Of a DNA stretch of 64,000 bases, positions 22,190 to 35,200 are shown in pieces; within the stretch, counting starts at the first letter, position 1; each line of letters starts with the position of its first letter. Below the pieces are notes generated by a model. It made no database searches and was not told the DNA's origin. It saw only the letters and a program-made list of their open reading frames with translations. A program made the translations under genes and the position numbers. Origin of the DNA: Spirodela intermedia (lineage: Eukaryota > Streptophyta > Magnoliopsida > Alismatales > Araceae); assembly GCA_902729315.2 (NCBI GenBank), contig LR746279.1, positions 1,688,001 to 1,752,000 of the forward strand, written 5' to 3'.

Positions 22190-25100
22190 TCATTTGGTTC
22201 GCCTCAGCTGGATCAGGTGAGCTCTCAAGCTACACTCCTTGACCTGTAAGGGTGAGAGAGGAGGATGAGTTTAAGTTGGAGTTTTAGAAGTCTGTCCCCA
22301 ATATAAATTTAGATAAATATAAGAAGAAGATTATCCAAATTTGAATCATATTATTCAGCATAATTTGCTAATTGTTATGGTGAATATGAAGCTAAACAAA
22401 GATATGAATAGATTCTCCCATATTAAAAACTTTAGCATTATCATCTATTTAATAGCAACATGCATAAAATTAAATCAAACCTGATAAGAAAAGAATAATG
22501 TCTGTACATAGCAAAGTATCGAAGAGAAGATGATATTTACCTGCAACTCCTGCACCCCAGCCAAGAAGTCACCGCATTCTTCAATAAGGGCTCGTTCTTC
22601 GCAGACCACCTTTGCAAGATCAGATGCCACATTCTGCATTCCATCAGCCTGCAAGCAGATGATCTGCTGATTATTCTCAGTGGCATCAAATTCTTTCATA
22701 TGTTCTTTGAAAATATGAGCACTTGGGAGCGGCTTTTGAAAGAAGCATGTGCCCACCTTTGGGAGAAAACATTTGACCCTCGAGGCCAATGATTCTAGAA
22801 CATCTGTTGCAGAGTGAAGGGTCACACCAATCTCTTTCATGTCAACCTAGAAAAATATAATTATAGTATGTTTCAAATAGATGAATCCAGTCGTCAATTT
22901 TAAAATAATAATAAAAAAGGTAAGGATAAGAGATGGTTTACCTTCACATTTCCACTGACTGGGAGTCGAAGTGAAGCATCTTGGAGAGACTTGGCCGCTC
23001 CAGAAAGAGAACCTGAGCATTCATCTTCCAAAGAGGCCCATTCTGACAGATGTGGCATCTGAGAGAATCAAATCAGAGGTCCGAGTTAGAATATCGAAGA
23101 GAATTGACTTATCGGAATCAACAGTAATCGTGATTAACAATGCCTGCTTATAAATTGGTGAGGTTCTGCTCTTTCAATGTCATCCAGTTGAAGATCCATG
23201 ATGGGCACAAGTTTATTGGAAAACAAAGAATAATCCTCACATTATAACACATTTTTTGACGTGAGATACTAAAAACTCAAATCATCATCATATTTTTCAA
23301 CGAGATAGATTAAACTGCTTGAAGCTCAGTGCTTGAGTGAATTTCCCTTTTGATTCGATAAATATTCTACTATAAATAGATTTAACTTATTCGGTGATGG
23401 TAAACATGAATAAATCTCTTGTTGCATTCTCCTGTTGATGTCACTTTCATGCATCTTCCTATGCATCTTTTTCAACAAGAAAAACTACATTTGAAGCTGT
23501 TTTAAGAAATAACTACAAAAAATAAAAATTCATCTTACTTGTGCTTGAACTATAGTTGACACATTGCTCATCCTTCTCTGCTCGTTAAGTTCGATGTGCT
23601 TTGTTGTGACAGAATCACGGAGTTCCAAGAGATTAGTTGAGAGAGCATGAAGTGACCTCTGCAGATAATGTTTGATCTCCCGTTAGGACGTTATTATGAA
23701 CTTGAAAATAAAAATAAATAGTTATATTAAGCAACATTAAGAATCACAGAATTTCTGTATGGAGCATCTTTCGCACTATAACTGTTTATTGGAAGCAGGT
23801 GGATGGATTGATTGGCTACTGTACAGAAGAATGACGACAGATTGGAGTCACGAACCTCGGCTACAATCTCCCGCGCTTCCATAGCTGCCTGTGCTTTAGC
23901 ATTGACAAATCTCCACTGGAGGTAGCAATTTTCCAGCAGTCGGAGAGTGTGAGAGTCTTCTTGGCGACTCGACATCTTCCTCCCTTTCCTCGAGTCTAAT
24001 CCCATCTTCCCGATTGCTGTTTCTGCCCTCGCGATGCCTGAATGGTCCTTGGGCGAAGCGGCCAATTTACAGACGCTGGAGGTTGGATGTATTTGTCGGG
24101 GTTGGCAGCTAGACAGTGCTGAATTCAAAGACCGGTGGCAAAGAGACGACGAAATTCCTCGATATGACGAAGAATCTGCATGGGAATACTTCCCTTCTGT
24201 GGAAACCCTCGTAGCCATTGTCGGGAGCAAATCCGCTTCGGGCATGGAAGAACGGCACTCTGAGCTCAGCCGTGATCTGCTGCTCTGTCCGTGGATAGGA
24301 GGGCTGTCACATATCCCCATCCCTCCAGGACTGCTTATGCTGCAAATCTCGGTCTCCGAAAACTCGGTCGTAGTCGAATTCTCCGGAGATGTATTCCCCG
24401 ATCTGCTGCCGTTAGCTTCATACTCCGAGGAAGGAGTCCCAGGCCATCGTTGGCCGGCTCCTTTGAGAGTTTCCTGAAGGGAACGGTTGACTTGAGTCGA
24501 ACTTCTTCTCGATCCTGTCCGCCCGCTCAGTGATCTTGCTTGGTTTTGGCCATCTGGTGTTGGCCGGGGGGTGACAGAGGTTGCAGCGTTCCTCTCCAGT
24601 GGATGAACCATCGGAGTACCAGGCCTGGGCTTCCTGGCAAGGAATTTAGATCCAACAGCCCTCGAAGGCAAGGCGTCTGGAACCTTAGGGCTGTCTGGTA
24701 GTCGCAGCTGCGGATCTTGCTCGCCGCCATTCTCCCGGAAGAGCCTCACCACTCGCCGGCTCTGAGATACGGCAGCCTTCCCCCTCTGGATTCCCGATGG
24801 ACAGGGAGTCTCCGAGATCCGATGCCCCTGCGCCGGCTCGAAACGATTCTCGTCGGCGTAGCAGGAACCTTCGGTGTCGGAATCACCTCGATCGGGTCCT
24901 GGCGGCGGCCGCATCGGCGGAGACGGCGATCGTCGAGCTCGAGCCATCTCCCCGTCCGCCGTGGGAACGGAGAACAGCGCGTGATGGTGTTTCTGTTTCT
25001 GGAGTGGCTTCCTCGGTGGATGCGGTGGGAAGGCGGCGAAGTTGAGTGCAGCAGCAGCGGAGGAAGACGAAGAAGAGAAAGAAGAAGACGTCGCGGCGCA

Positions 25101-25244
25101 TGGCGATGTGATCGCCGCCATATACCTGGAGCTGACCTCCCTCGCCCGCCGCTGCGTCCGTGGCGGCTTCTTCTCCCCGTGGGGGCCATCTCCTCTGGGC
25201 GTGGACGGAGGAGCGTTCATCTGTGGCTTCTCTCTTGCCTCCAT
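22190..25244 (-). CDS. QWRF motif-containing (DUF566) microtubule-associated protein
   Basis: Five exons: 25,244-23,856, 23,658-23,539, 23,058-22,942, 22,846-22,541 and 22,243-22,190. All have GT-AG borders and phase 0 joins, giving 661 aa, near the usual family length. The N-terminal half is basic, Ser/Pro-rich and low complexity. It includes the conserved REVSSRYM near residue 37 and a poly-Ser/Ala run. The signature QWRF is at residues 443-446 in LLENCYLQWRFVNAKAQAAM. The helical C-terminal part follows in exons 2-5 and ends VKECSLRAHLIQLRRTK. Plant QWRF proteins bind microtubules, and some are AUG8-type augmin subunits guiding spindle or cortical microtubule nucleation; which subgroup this is cannot be told. 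The ATG at 25,244 is chosen because the protein then begins with a family-like MEAREKPQ. The same frame stays open upstream to 25,631. Confidence 0.92.
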
Positions 25245-25560
25245 GGGAGGAGCTCCAGCAATTCGCCCTCTAGCGAGAGAGAGAGAGAGAGAGAGAGAAG
25301 TAGCCGTTGAGGGGGGGGGGGATCGACTGAGAACAAAGGGAGGGACGGATGTAACGGTCGTGTTTATCGGGGAGTAGTATTGGGATTTCCTTACCTGCGG
25401 AGACGTTGAGGCGGGGTACGGGGATTTCGAGAATTTGAAAATTTCCAGGCGGTTACAATGGTCCACAGGAAAGGAACCACCGAATCTACGGAGATTCATC
25501 CATCGTCTCACGATCGGAGGGCTCTCCTCAATGGTGGACCCCATATCTGAGAAGATCTCC
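25245..25560 (-). promoter_or_regulatory. QWRF leader with GA/CT microsatellite
   Basis: Directly upstream of the chosen start, the minus strand contains a (CT)n run (25,276-25,299) and a C-run at 25,312-25,321. Both are typical of a plant 5' leader. No clear TATA box was seen. Confidence 0.5.
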
Positions 25561-25841
25561 CATGTGGGCCGTTTTGGGGGCTGATGAACGATGGGAAGCC
25601 ACACTATAGGCTTTGAAGGGCTCAGGCCCATTGACCCATTTTCATCACTTCTCTACATGGGCCGGTTTGACGGCTGATGAACCATGGAAAGCCAAATATG
25701 GGCTTGAAGGGACCGGGGCCATTTAGCCCATTTTCATCTCTCTATCTACATGGGCCGGTTTGCGGGCTGGTGAACAAGGAAAGCCAGAATTTGGGTTTGA
25801 TAGTTCCAGGCCCATCGACCCATTGTCTCTGTTGTCTGTCT
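25561..25841. promoter_or_regulatory. Three tandem units of about 93 bp carrying TGGGCC (site II-like) elements
   Basis: Units start at 25,561, 25,656 and 25,749 with CATGTGGGCCG, CATGGGCCGG and CATGGGCCGG. Each continues with GGCTG(A/G)TGAAC, GGAAAGCCA and a closing GGCCCAT or GGCCAT plus GACCCAT-like element. TGGGCC/GGCCCA is the site II core bound by TCP factors in promoters of growth-related plant genes. The array lies about 320-600 bp upstream of the QWRF start. Confidence 0.75.
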
Positions 25842-25894
25842 GTCTCTCTCTCTCTCACTCTCTCTCCCTCTCCCTCCTCTCTCTCCCTATATGT

Positions 25895-26045
25895 ACCCAT
25901 GGAAACAACCTGGCCATTAAGAAGCAAGAAATCCCATGCACACGTACCCATCTCCAGATCTGATTTTCTCTCTCTCTCTCTCTGTATACCCATGCAAGCA
26001 ACCTGGCCATTATGAAGCAAGAAATCTCATGGCATACTCCTACCC
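25895..26045. repeat. Short direct duplication
   Basis: CAACCTGGCCATTAAGAAGC (about 25,907) and CAACCTGGCCATTATGAAGC (about 26,000) head two copies, each flanked by CCCATG and GCAAGAAAT(C)TCATG. It lies between the QWRF promoter and the 3' end of the NHX gene. Confidence 0.75.
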
Positions 26046-26284
26046 GGTGCAGCAGCGGGTGTGAACTATGTACAGGAGGGCACTCTAATATGGAGGATCG
26101 ACCTCTGCCCTCACCAGAGGCTGTTGAAGCTACTTAATTTTTTTGGGAGCCAATGTGTATGAATGAACATGATGGCTCCCCACATATTTCTGCGTTCTAT
26201 GTGTGGTCCTGCACAGGGTGGGCTTGGATTAGTGATCTCGTTCAGAGGACGACGACAGGGCCGCCACCGCCGCCTCGGAGTTCT

Positions 26285-29200
26285 CTACCGACGGCCTCTT
26301 TGTGAGCTTGGCGGCGGTTCATCTGGCACAAAATAATGAGAGAAGCAACGTCAGAGGGTTGCAATATAAGATCAAATAACAGATATGGAAAACCTAACAG
26401 GAGAAAGATGATAGAATCTTACGTATAGCAGTGCAATTCATCACCTTCAATGAGGGATTTTTCTTCTTTTTCTTCTTTTAGTTATTTTATTTTCTTCTTC
26501 TTTTCTTTTTTTTTTTCCTTTTTTGGGGGGGAGGAGGGGTGATGAGAGAGAAACAGATGGATAGTGAGGGAAGCCTTACATGAGAAAGCCGGATAATTTA
26601 AATAACAAAAATATTATTCATCTCCATCACAGAGGGGCGGAGGGATGTTTTTATTTGATGGGGGAAGAGAAGAATTCAAGAGAGAGAAACCAATGTATGG
26701 TGTTCTGAGTGGCCGTTGAGAGTGTAGAATGGGCGATTGAATAATGTTCTTAGGAAAATCTTATATAAGAAAGATGACGGAATTTAATGTATAATAACAT
26801 AATTTATCGCCTCCACCGAAGGTTTTTTTTTCTTAGTTTTTTGGTGGGGGGGTGCTGATGAGAGAGAAACCAACTGCAGTAGGCTTCTGGTAGAATTCAA
26901 GAGAGAGAAACCAATTATTGTGGGTGATTACTGACAATGTATGGTGTTCTGAGTGGCCGTTGAGAGTGTAGAATGGGTGATTGAATGATGTTTTTATGGT
27001 AACCTATAATCATGATGTTTAAGAAAATCTTATATAAGAAAGATGACAGAATTTAATGTATCATAACATAATTTATCGCCTTTCTTCTTCTTTATTTTTT
27101 GGTGGGGGATGTTGATGAGAGAGAATCGAACTGCAGTAAGCTTGTGGCAACTGGTGGCAGAATGAGTGATTGAATGAAGATGATGATCCTTGGGAAAACC
27201 TTATAAAAGGAGGTTGGTATACTTTCCAAACTAGTCAAGGTCTGGGCCGTTAATAAGAACTTGAATGGCAATCAAACGGCAAGCAAAGGAGATCATCTCA
27301 CCTGCTTCTTCTTCGTCGTCGTTTTGGGTGGTGAAGAACGGAGTGAGGTAGTTCTTATCCAACGCAGTGAAGGACGGCCTACTGCAGGAGAAGATTGCAG
27401 ACCACGCGGAGTTAAAAGGGCAATAAATAATCTGAATCCTAATAAAAAAAACATGAATTTCAATCTCCAATACGTGAATTCTTTGAGCCTCATCTTCAGT
27501 CTGCTTCCAGAGGAGGAGCCTTCTTCATATGTAGGAGCAATGTAGCCGTTATTCCCCTCGAAGGTCTGGGACAAAAAAGTCAACGGTACATTAAGCAACA
27601 CAGCCCTGATAGATTTACAGAGTCTCATACAACATAACTAGACAGGTGCTTAGTGACGCAGCTGGAGCTCAAACATACGACCGATTCAGCTGAAGCTCTG
27701 GGTTTAAGATCTACAGTCAAAGCCTGATAATGTAAACTCTAAAGAGCTCGCCGATTGAGCAGGGTCTTGATTTTACTATTTATATCCTACTTGCGTCGAT
27801 CACTTAGATTACTCAGGAAAAAAGAAAAGTTTTCCGCATTAAAGAAGAATAATGAAGAGAGAGAGAGAGAGAGAGAGAGGCATCTCGAGATCAAACTCAC
27901 ATCCTCATGTGAGCCATCAGGTCCATCACCGACGACTTCAAGGGCTTCAAGCATAGGACCGGTGGACCCTCCAATCAACAAAACCTGCATTTTTCAATGA
28001 AGAGATTAGAAATCTTGCCGGTCTCAGATATTGGTAAATAAAAGAGAGGATGAAAACAACAGGAAAACGTGTTCTATTACGACGTCAGTTCCCAGTTACC
28101 AAAAACTTCAGCGTAAATGAGTATGAAATGGCTCATATTTTCAGGTTTCAGAGAGAAATCGTCTCCAAACTCAAGAGATTTAATCAGCCTATGCTGATGA
28201 CATAGGCAATGGAGGCATCAAGAACTCAGAGAATAATGGCCTCCATCACTAAAAGGAAAGCGAAATAAGTAGGTCTCAGACAGGGCTATTGGGACGTGGC
28301 CTACAAGTGATTCAGAAAAGCTGTAAATTTATTACAATCACAGATAAATATCAGTGTAAGGGATCCATAAGAACTTCATAAAAGAAAAACACGTATTAAC
28401 AACAAAAAGATGGATCCTAGAGACCATTTGATGACCGCTAAACAGGAGATTGTAATGAATGCGAGAATCAGGTGGTATAAAAATAGAGAATAAGTAGTTG
28501 ATTTACAAACAGATTTAATAAATGTGGGTCTCAATAAACAGACTATAAGTTAGCTACTGGCATGAAAAAAATTAAAATTTTACCTCCAACATGCACATAA
28601 AAATAACATTAAAAATTTTCAAAAAACCCAAAAAATATGACGAAAGAATAAGCAAGTGTTTATTAAATGGAAAAAGAATTTTAATATGAATCGATAGACT
28701 ATGATCATTAACCTATAAGAAAGTTTCAAAATTACATTATTTTGATTCGATATTATTTAACGTAGGATTAAATAAATGATAAATAAGCAATTTTCATATT
28801 CTTTGTATGGGTATGGAGATATTCCCCTGGAACAACACAGTTTTTAAATAGAGATGATAGTCTTTAAATATGGAAACCAAAGAATAGGGAAAGGGGACAA
28901 GGGGCAAGGGGCAAGGGACATAGACGGATTGGTCAGAGAACACTTACCGTCAAGACAACAATGGCAGTGGTAGCTGTGAATATCGTCTGACCATGCCCCT
29001 CTGGAAGATCATGTGCTGACTGCAAGGCAAGGGCAAAAGCCATGGCTCCTCTAAGCCCTGTTTTAAAAAGGGCGGCAGCACTCATTAATAAACAATCAAA
29101 AGAGATGTCATCCTGAGAACGGAATCTTATACTGACCACTGTACCATAGGGCCTTTTGATGCTGTATGGGTATTCTGCGGTTTGCAGGCCGGACCATGTT

Positions 29201-32200
29201 GACAATATAAGCACAGGAGAAAACATTCGCAGCCCTTCAAATTAAAAACCACAATGAGATTATTTAGAATACAATTCTCAAAAGAAAACCAGAAAATAAA
29301 ATGAATTATTAAATTTTAGAGCATGTTTTTCATTCTATGGTAAGAACAACTGCAGTTGATAAAGGAATGGGCATGAAAAATGGGAAAGAGAAAGTAAAAA
29401 CTTCTCATTTAGGAAAAATGAACGGGCATTCTGTGACTTAAAGCTAAAGACCAAGGTTAAACATTAGGATTAATTGGAGACCGGAAAAGGAAACAGAAAG
29501 ACTGTCGTAAAAATTTCAAGTCCTAGGTACGCTTCTGAAAAATTGAATTATCCTGACAATGATGAAGAATGCAGACCTTGCAATTCCTATAAACAGCTGG
29601 CCGATCCCCAAAAATCGTAGGGTCAAGGAACACAAGAATAATCACTTAAATTCAGAAATAAATTTCATTTTTTACATTATAAGGATACAATTGAGAATAA
29701 GATGAAGCCGACATGCGACCAACTATGATCTTCCATAGCAATATCGAAACCCATGTATATGAACCTGCGGGCAAAAGGAATTTTGTAAGGATAAGCATTA
29801 GATAGATATTATTGTCCATAAGATCCACAACTCCAATAATAAGTCAGTAAGCTTACACAAATGTTTCAGCTAATGAAGATATCAAATGAAAAAAACCAGT
29901 GGCAAAATGTTGGGACTTTTCTGACAAATTTGTGGATGTATAACGCTTCATTACCTAGGAGAAAAATAAAAATAAAGTGAGATATGATTTAATACAACTA
30001 ACCAAGGTAATTACAGTATAAATTCAAGGCCTTAACATTACACTTACAATCCCCGTGAATAATATTGATACAATACCCGAAAGGCCAGAACCCTCAGCAA
30101 GCATGTACCTAGATGGAATAAAATGTTGAAGGGGATTAAGAATTTAAATTTAGCAAACTAAGTGAAAATTGATCCATAATTTACTTACGAAAAGTATGGA
30201 AAAAGAACAAAGAGGCAGCACTCCAAATTCTGCAAACTGGAAACAGACAAATAACAGGAATTTCAGAGAGTTCCCAAAGATTGAAAGTGTATATTTTTTA
30301 TGATAGAGAACGTTAAGGCATACTTGTCAACGTCCAACCCCGCATACTTGAAGAGGTGCCTTGAAGTTAAGGAATTCCAAACTATTCTACACCAGAACTA
30401 ATAAACAAGAAAGTAAATATCAACAGACTGTAAGATTCATACGAAATGAAAGGTAACAGTCGACTACAGCATCGTCAACATTTTACAGCTCGGTTATCTA
30501 TAATGGCTAGTGGAATTTATTCCAATCATCTTCAGGATCAAATCAGTTTGCGAACTAAAGGTATATATGCAAGTTGCATTAAGTGTATCTCCAAGTCTTG
30601 AGCAAGAGAGTTCACAGGCATGGCAATTAAGAGGGATCAATCCGACTAACTTGCAAGACCAATTGCAGATAGATACTAGGCAAAATGTTGAGGTTTGACA
30701 CAAGTTACTTTGAATCCACCAGTCATTACTGGATCATGCCCTTCTTGGACAAAGAAAGTAGATTCCATTGTTGAATAACAAAACAAAGAGATTAGAATAT
30801 CAAGTCGTGACAACTTGTGATCACAACTGAACTACCAGCTTGATACCATCCTAATCTATTATATGAGCTTTAGAGGGTATTCTCACATCACGTGCAAGCA
30901 ATTTAAAAGAACTAAGAAAACCGATCTACAAATCAAGACATTTATTCCTGTATCGGTATTGTAAACCTAAAAAAAATGCTGAGATATGTACAAATGATTC
31001 ATTCGAACACCAACCACTTAAGGTGATTTCCTGTAACTTGTCCTTTCTATTGCCTTTTTATTGATGTCATGGCAACTTACTCGTGATATTCCTCATCATA
31101 ATAAATCCCTTTTGGATACCAGGTTCAAGCAAGCATATATTCAATGAAACATATGGTCATTAACACAGACTGAAACCATTTTCCAACAAAATTTGTATTA
31201 AGATGGCTGAACTATCAGTTTTCACAACTCAACTGTCCCAGGCACCCTAGCCAATCTCGCAGATACTAGTTGCAATCCTGAATCGGGTTTGGTTTCCACT
31301 GATCTAACATTCGGATTGAGATCACCTTGCAAGATCACGCACACACAAAATGAAAATTCAATGTTCTCCTAAATGCCTCAATGAATGTCAGGAAGTGAAG
31401 GACAACGGTTTAGCTAGTCAAGTAATGGCCAAAGGTGATAGTGAGAGGAATCCATATCAGTTGGATTGGCCAAGGATTGAAACAAGCTTTGGCATTGTTT
31501 TGGCAAAAATTACACCTTAAAATATTTTATCAGGTTTCAGCCGGCGAGGCACACAGCCCCAAATCAAATCAAAATCAAAAAAACCTCGAAACAATCCTTG
31601 CAATCTCTGGTTATCTCGTTGCATATCATGTCGTCACCTTTACACCTTTTTTTCGTTTCAAACATCAAGAAGCTTACAGAATCTACAGCCTCATAGGATG
31701 TCAACAAGGAAGTAATCTTTCATGCGTTAAACAATGCTGAACGAAAGGATATTAGTGAAGAAACGAATCCAACTCCGATCCCTGAAAACGGATATATGAA
31801 TGTCAGAAAATTTATTAAAAATAATTACGACAAGTGCAAGTAGAAGACAATTTCTGAGAAGAACTATTGTAAGAAGTATCATTTAAATTTTCAGCAGAAA
31901 TTGGAGGGATTCAGAATTCGCTTGAATCGGTGACACAGGCAAATCAATAGTGGTGCAAAATTGGAGTACCATAGTGAATCAATAAATATTTACTATATGC
32001 AGGATCTGTGCAGTAGGCTTTGAATATTTTGAAATCATGATAATTTCACTTATCTTTTTAATCTAGATTCCGTCATTATTTTGTTTATATCACTAGAGAG
32101 AAACATTAAAACAAGACAACAAGAAAATACTTTACCAATAAGTACCATACGACTAGTGAAAAAACCTGCAGATTTTGCATAAATAACTGTAGGACTAATA

Positions 32201-35200
32201 AAATCCTGACCAAACTAAGGGAGATTCCCGGAAACATACACAAAAAAGGAAATTACAAATATATTAAAACTTTCCACGCACTGTGGCTTCAGTCTGAACA
32301 CTAATTTATAACTTATTACAACCTTGTATACTTTTATTTCCTCTTTCCTTTCCTTTTTCCTCTGTTCATTTACATACTCGAACTTTATTGCTTCCAGCTA
32401 ACTGCGGCAAAAACATATCCCACCTGCAGGTGCAGCAAGAGACCCCTAGGGGCACCCGTCAGTGGCCTCCAACGACATTGATGTTCTCTCCAGCGGCTGG
32501 GGGGAGACGCTAGTGACCTCATAAAACTATTGACGAGACTCCGCAATGGATAAGGATACAGATGAGTAACCAGGTCATGATAACTAAAATTCATGGACTT
32601 TGAAAGTAGATGAACCTAGGGAGAGAAGAGCAGTGAAACAAACTAAGAAACCTAAGGTTTTATATGACTTCGAACAATAGAAGGGAAGAGAGAAGGAAAC
32701 AAAACTCCAAACTGTCTCTGCTCTACCCCATTTGCTCTACTCCAACGTCTTTGGCATGTTGTAGACCACCGATAACTTTGGTCTACCCCATTAGCCCTGC
32801 CATTCCAGCATTCTGTCAGCATTGCTCTATCCAACAATATTCCATAAGAGTGTTATTCAATGAAATGAATATTCTGATTTTTGTGCATTCCCAAGCGACT
32901 GTTTTTCCTCTAGGTCCACTGTGTCAACACTCCCTGCATTACAAATTTACTAGAAATCTACAGGTGCCACCACCATATCTAGCCCACTTCAATAAACACC
33001 CCACCAATTAAAAGTCCCCGCTGCAGGCCAAATATAGGTGGTGGCCCGAAAGTAAAAAGGTTCAGAGCTAGAAACTATTTTTTTGTTGAGAAAGCCTAAC
33101 ACCAGCCAAACTCTGTGAACAAAGTACAAACGACTCACTGCCAAACAGTCCACCGCATTGGGCTCAATAATTGCAAGAATAACATATCTCATCGGAATTA
33201 TGAATTTATATAAAATACTAAAAAATAAAATTAAAAAAATTAGAAAAAATCCAAAATTTTATAAAAGTGCAGGGATTCTAAAATAGCTTCATAGACAGTG
33301 AACAACACCAAAAATATTCATAAAAAAGTAAAATTAATTTACAGTAAAACTTCATAAAAGTTTTACTTGTGTCCTTGTTGTATGGAAAGTATATTAACGT
33401 ATCCGTTTTTCAAAAAATAGTTGAATAAAAAGCTATCTAACTTATTATTTCATATCTTCTCACAGGCATTACTTAGAGGCAGACAATAAAAGTAAATCAA
33501 AGGAATAGAATCGACTCTGGCTGCAGTTAATGAGGAAGATCCAAATATAAAGGAGCATACGATCCCTAAAACAGAAGCTGACAAAATAACATGATGTTGC
33601 AAAATATGTCCAAATCAATGATGGCTCTATAAACACGTTCAAACCTGACTCAATTTTATCACTTATCACTTCAAAGCATATAACAAGAAATAAGAAGCAG
33701 TATGAAAACTGATGTCTAGCGGAGAAATAATGGAGTGTAAATCTAGAATAACCTGAACCCATAGATCCCAAGAATGTCTCGAGAAATTTCAGGATAATGC
33801 CAAGGAAGTTGTGTCCAGATGAAGCATGGCTTCTAACCAACGCCATCGTTCTAAAAAATAGACAAGGAAGAACATGAGGACCAAATGTGAACCAAACATG
33901 GACAACGAATGAGAGAAACTTCAAGCTCCTGGATCAAACCTGTATAGAGAAATTGCCATCTTCAAGGTTTTCACCAGTTTAGAACAGAAAATGAAGTAAT
34001 AAACAACATCAGCTAAGACCAATAATGAATACAAATTTCTGAGACTGAGATATACGTACTGCATCATTTAAAACAGATTCACCAAAGACTAACGCATAAA
34101 GGTTCACATCAGTGCCAAGCTCCTGCAAAGGACAGCTGAAAATTATCATGAAAGTTCAAAACAACCATTTTTCTCAACAGTACAAGAAAAGGTTCAAAAC
34201 AAGAAGATGTAATTCCCCACAGGGGAGAAATGTGGAAAATGATTAAATTATACGAATCCAAATTAATTCATAGTTAGGGTGGTAGGCTAAATTGCTGCTC
34301 AAAAATTCATCCATCTTCTACAAAGTCAGGACATCAATGACTTATACCACCTTTATTCTAAAAACCCTTGCCAAATAAACGACTTGCAATTGCAACACAT
34401 TCTTCAATCTTTAATCCATCAAAAGTGACAGTGATTGGATTTTCAAACAACAACATTTTCAAGCCATAAAGACAACGCCTTTTGATCAGAGGAAAAGAGA
34501 CAACAGACGTAAATTACATTCATGTGCTACAAATAAGAGAAGATGGGTACTCTGTGGAAAGGACACTTTTCTCTTTGATTTGCCAGTGAGGAAGAAGCAA
34601 CAACAGACACCAAGTAACATATAACAAAGTATCAATTTCTAAAGCCTATTTTTTTTCAGGGAGCACTGAAGCATTTTATGTCAATAAAGATTTCAAAATT
34701 GGATCATATGTTATACGTTATTTCTTGAGAATTCCAAAAGGCTGCCTCTCATCAACCGAAAGTTCAATGGAAATAAAGATCCAAACTATGAGACCTAGTT
34801 CTCAAGAATCGTAGAAAAGGGTCCACCTCTCGTTTTTAAGAATAAAAAACTAAAAAGGTGGATACTAATCGTTCAGAACTGAGTCACACTAAAAGTTATA
34901 TCGTGTATTCCTTAAACCTTCAAATTTGAGACTATCCCTTAGAAGACATGGATTTGTTATCCATCTGGTAAGGAAGAAGCACCTTTCTACCAGAGGTACT
35001 TCATTGAGTAACTATGTTAACACTCAATGATTATAGGAACAATGATAACCTAATTTACACATGATATCAAGATATTGAAATTGCACATGGAATGCGATAC
35101 AAATTAGTTATTTAGTTGTTAGAGAACAGCTGGATGTACAACACCAAAAAAAGATAGCTTATCTATTGAAAAGTTCTTCAAATAATATATCCTGACACAT

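Noticed and set aside
24034-25310. Several plus-strand open frames
   Set aside because: They are shadows of the GC-rich first QWRF exon on the minus strand; the minus frame has family motifs and consistent splice sites.
30324-30359. Standard GT-AG acceptor CTTCAAG for NHX exon 11
   Set aside because: It adds four bases, breaks the phase with the upstream exon and has no matching GT donor. The AT-AC pair gives an exact family match.
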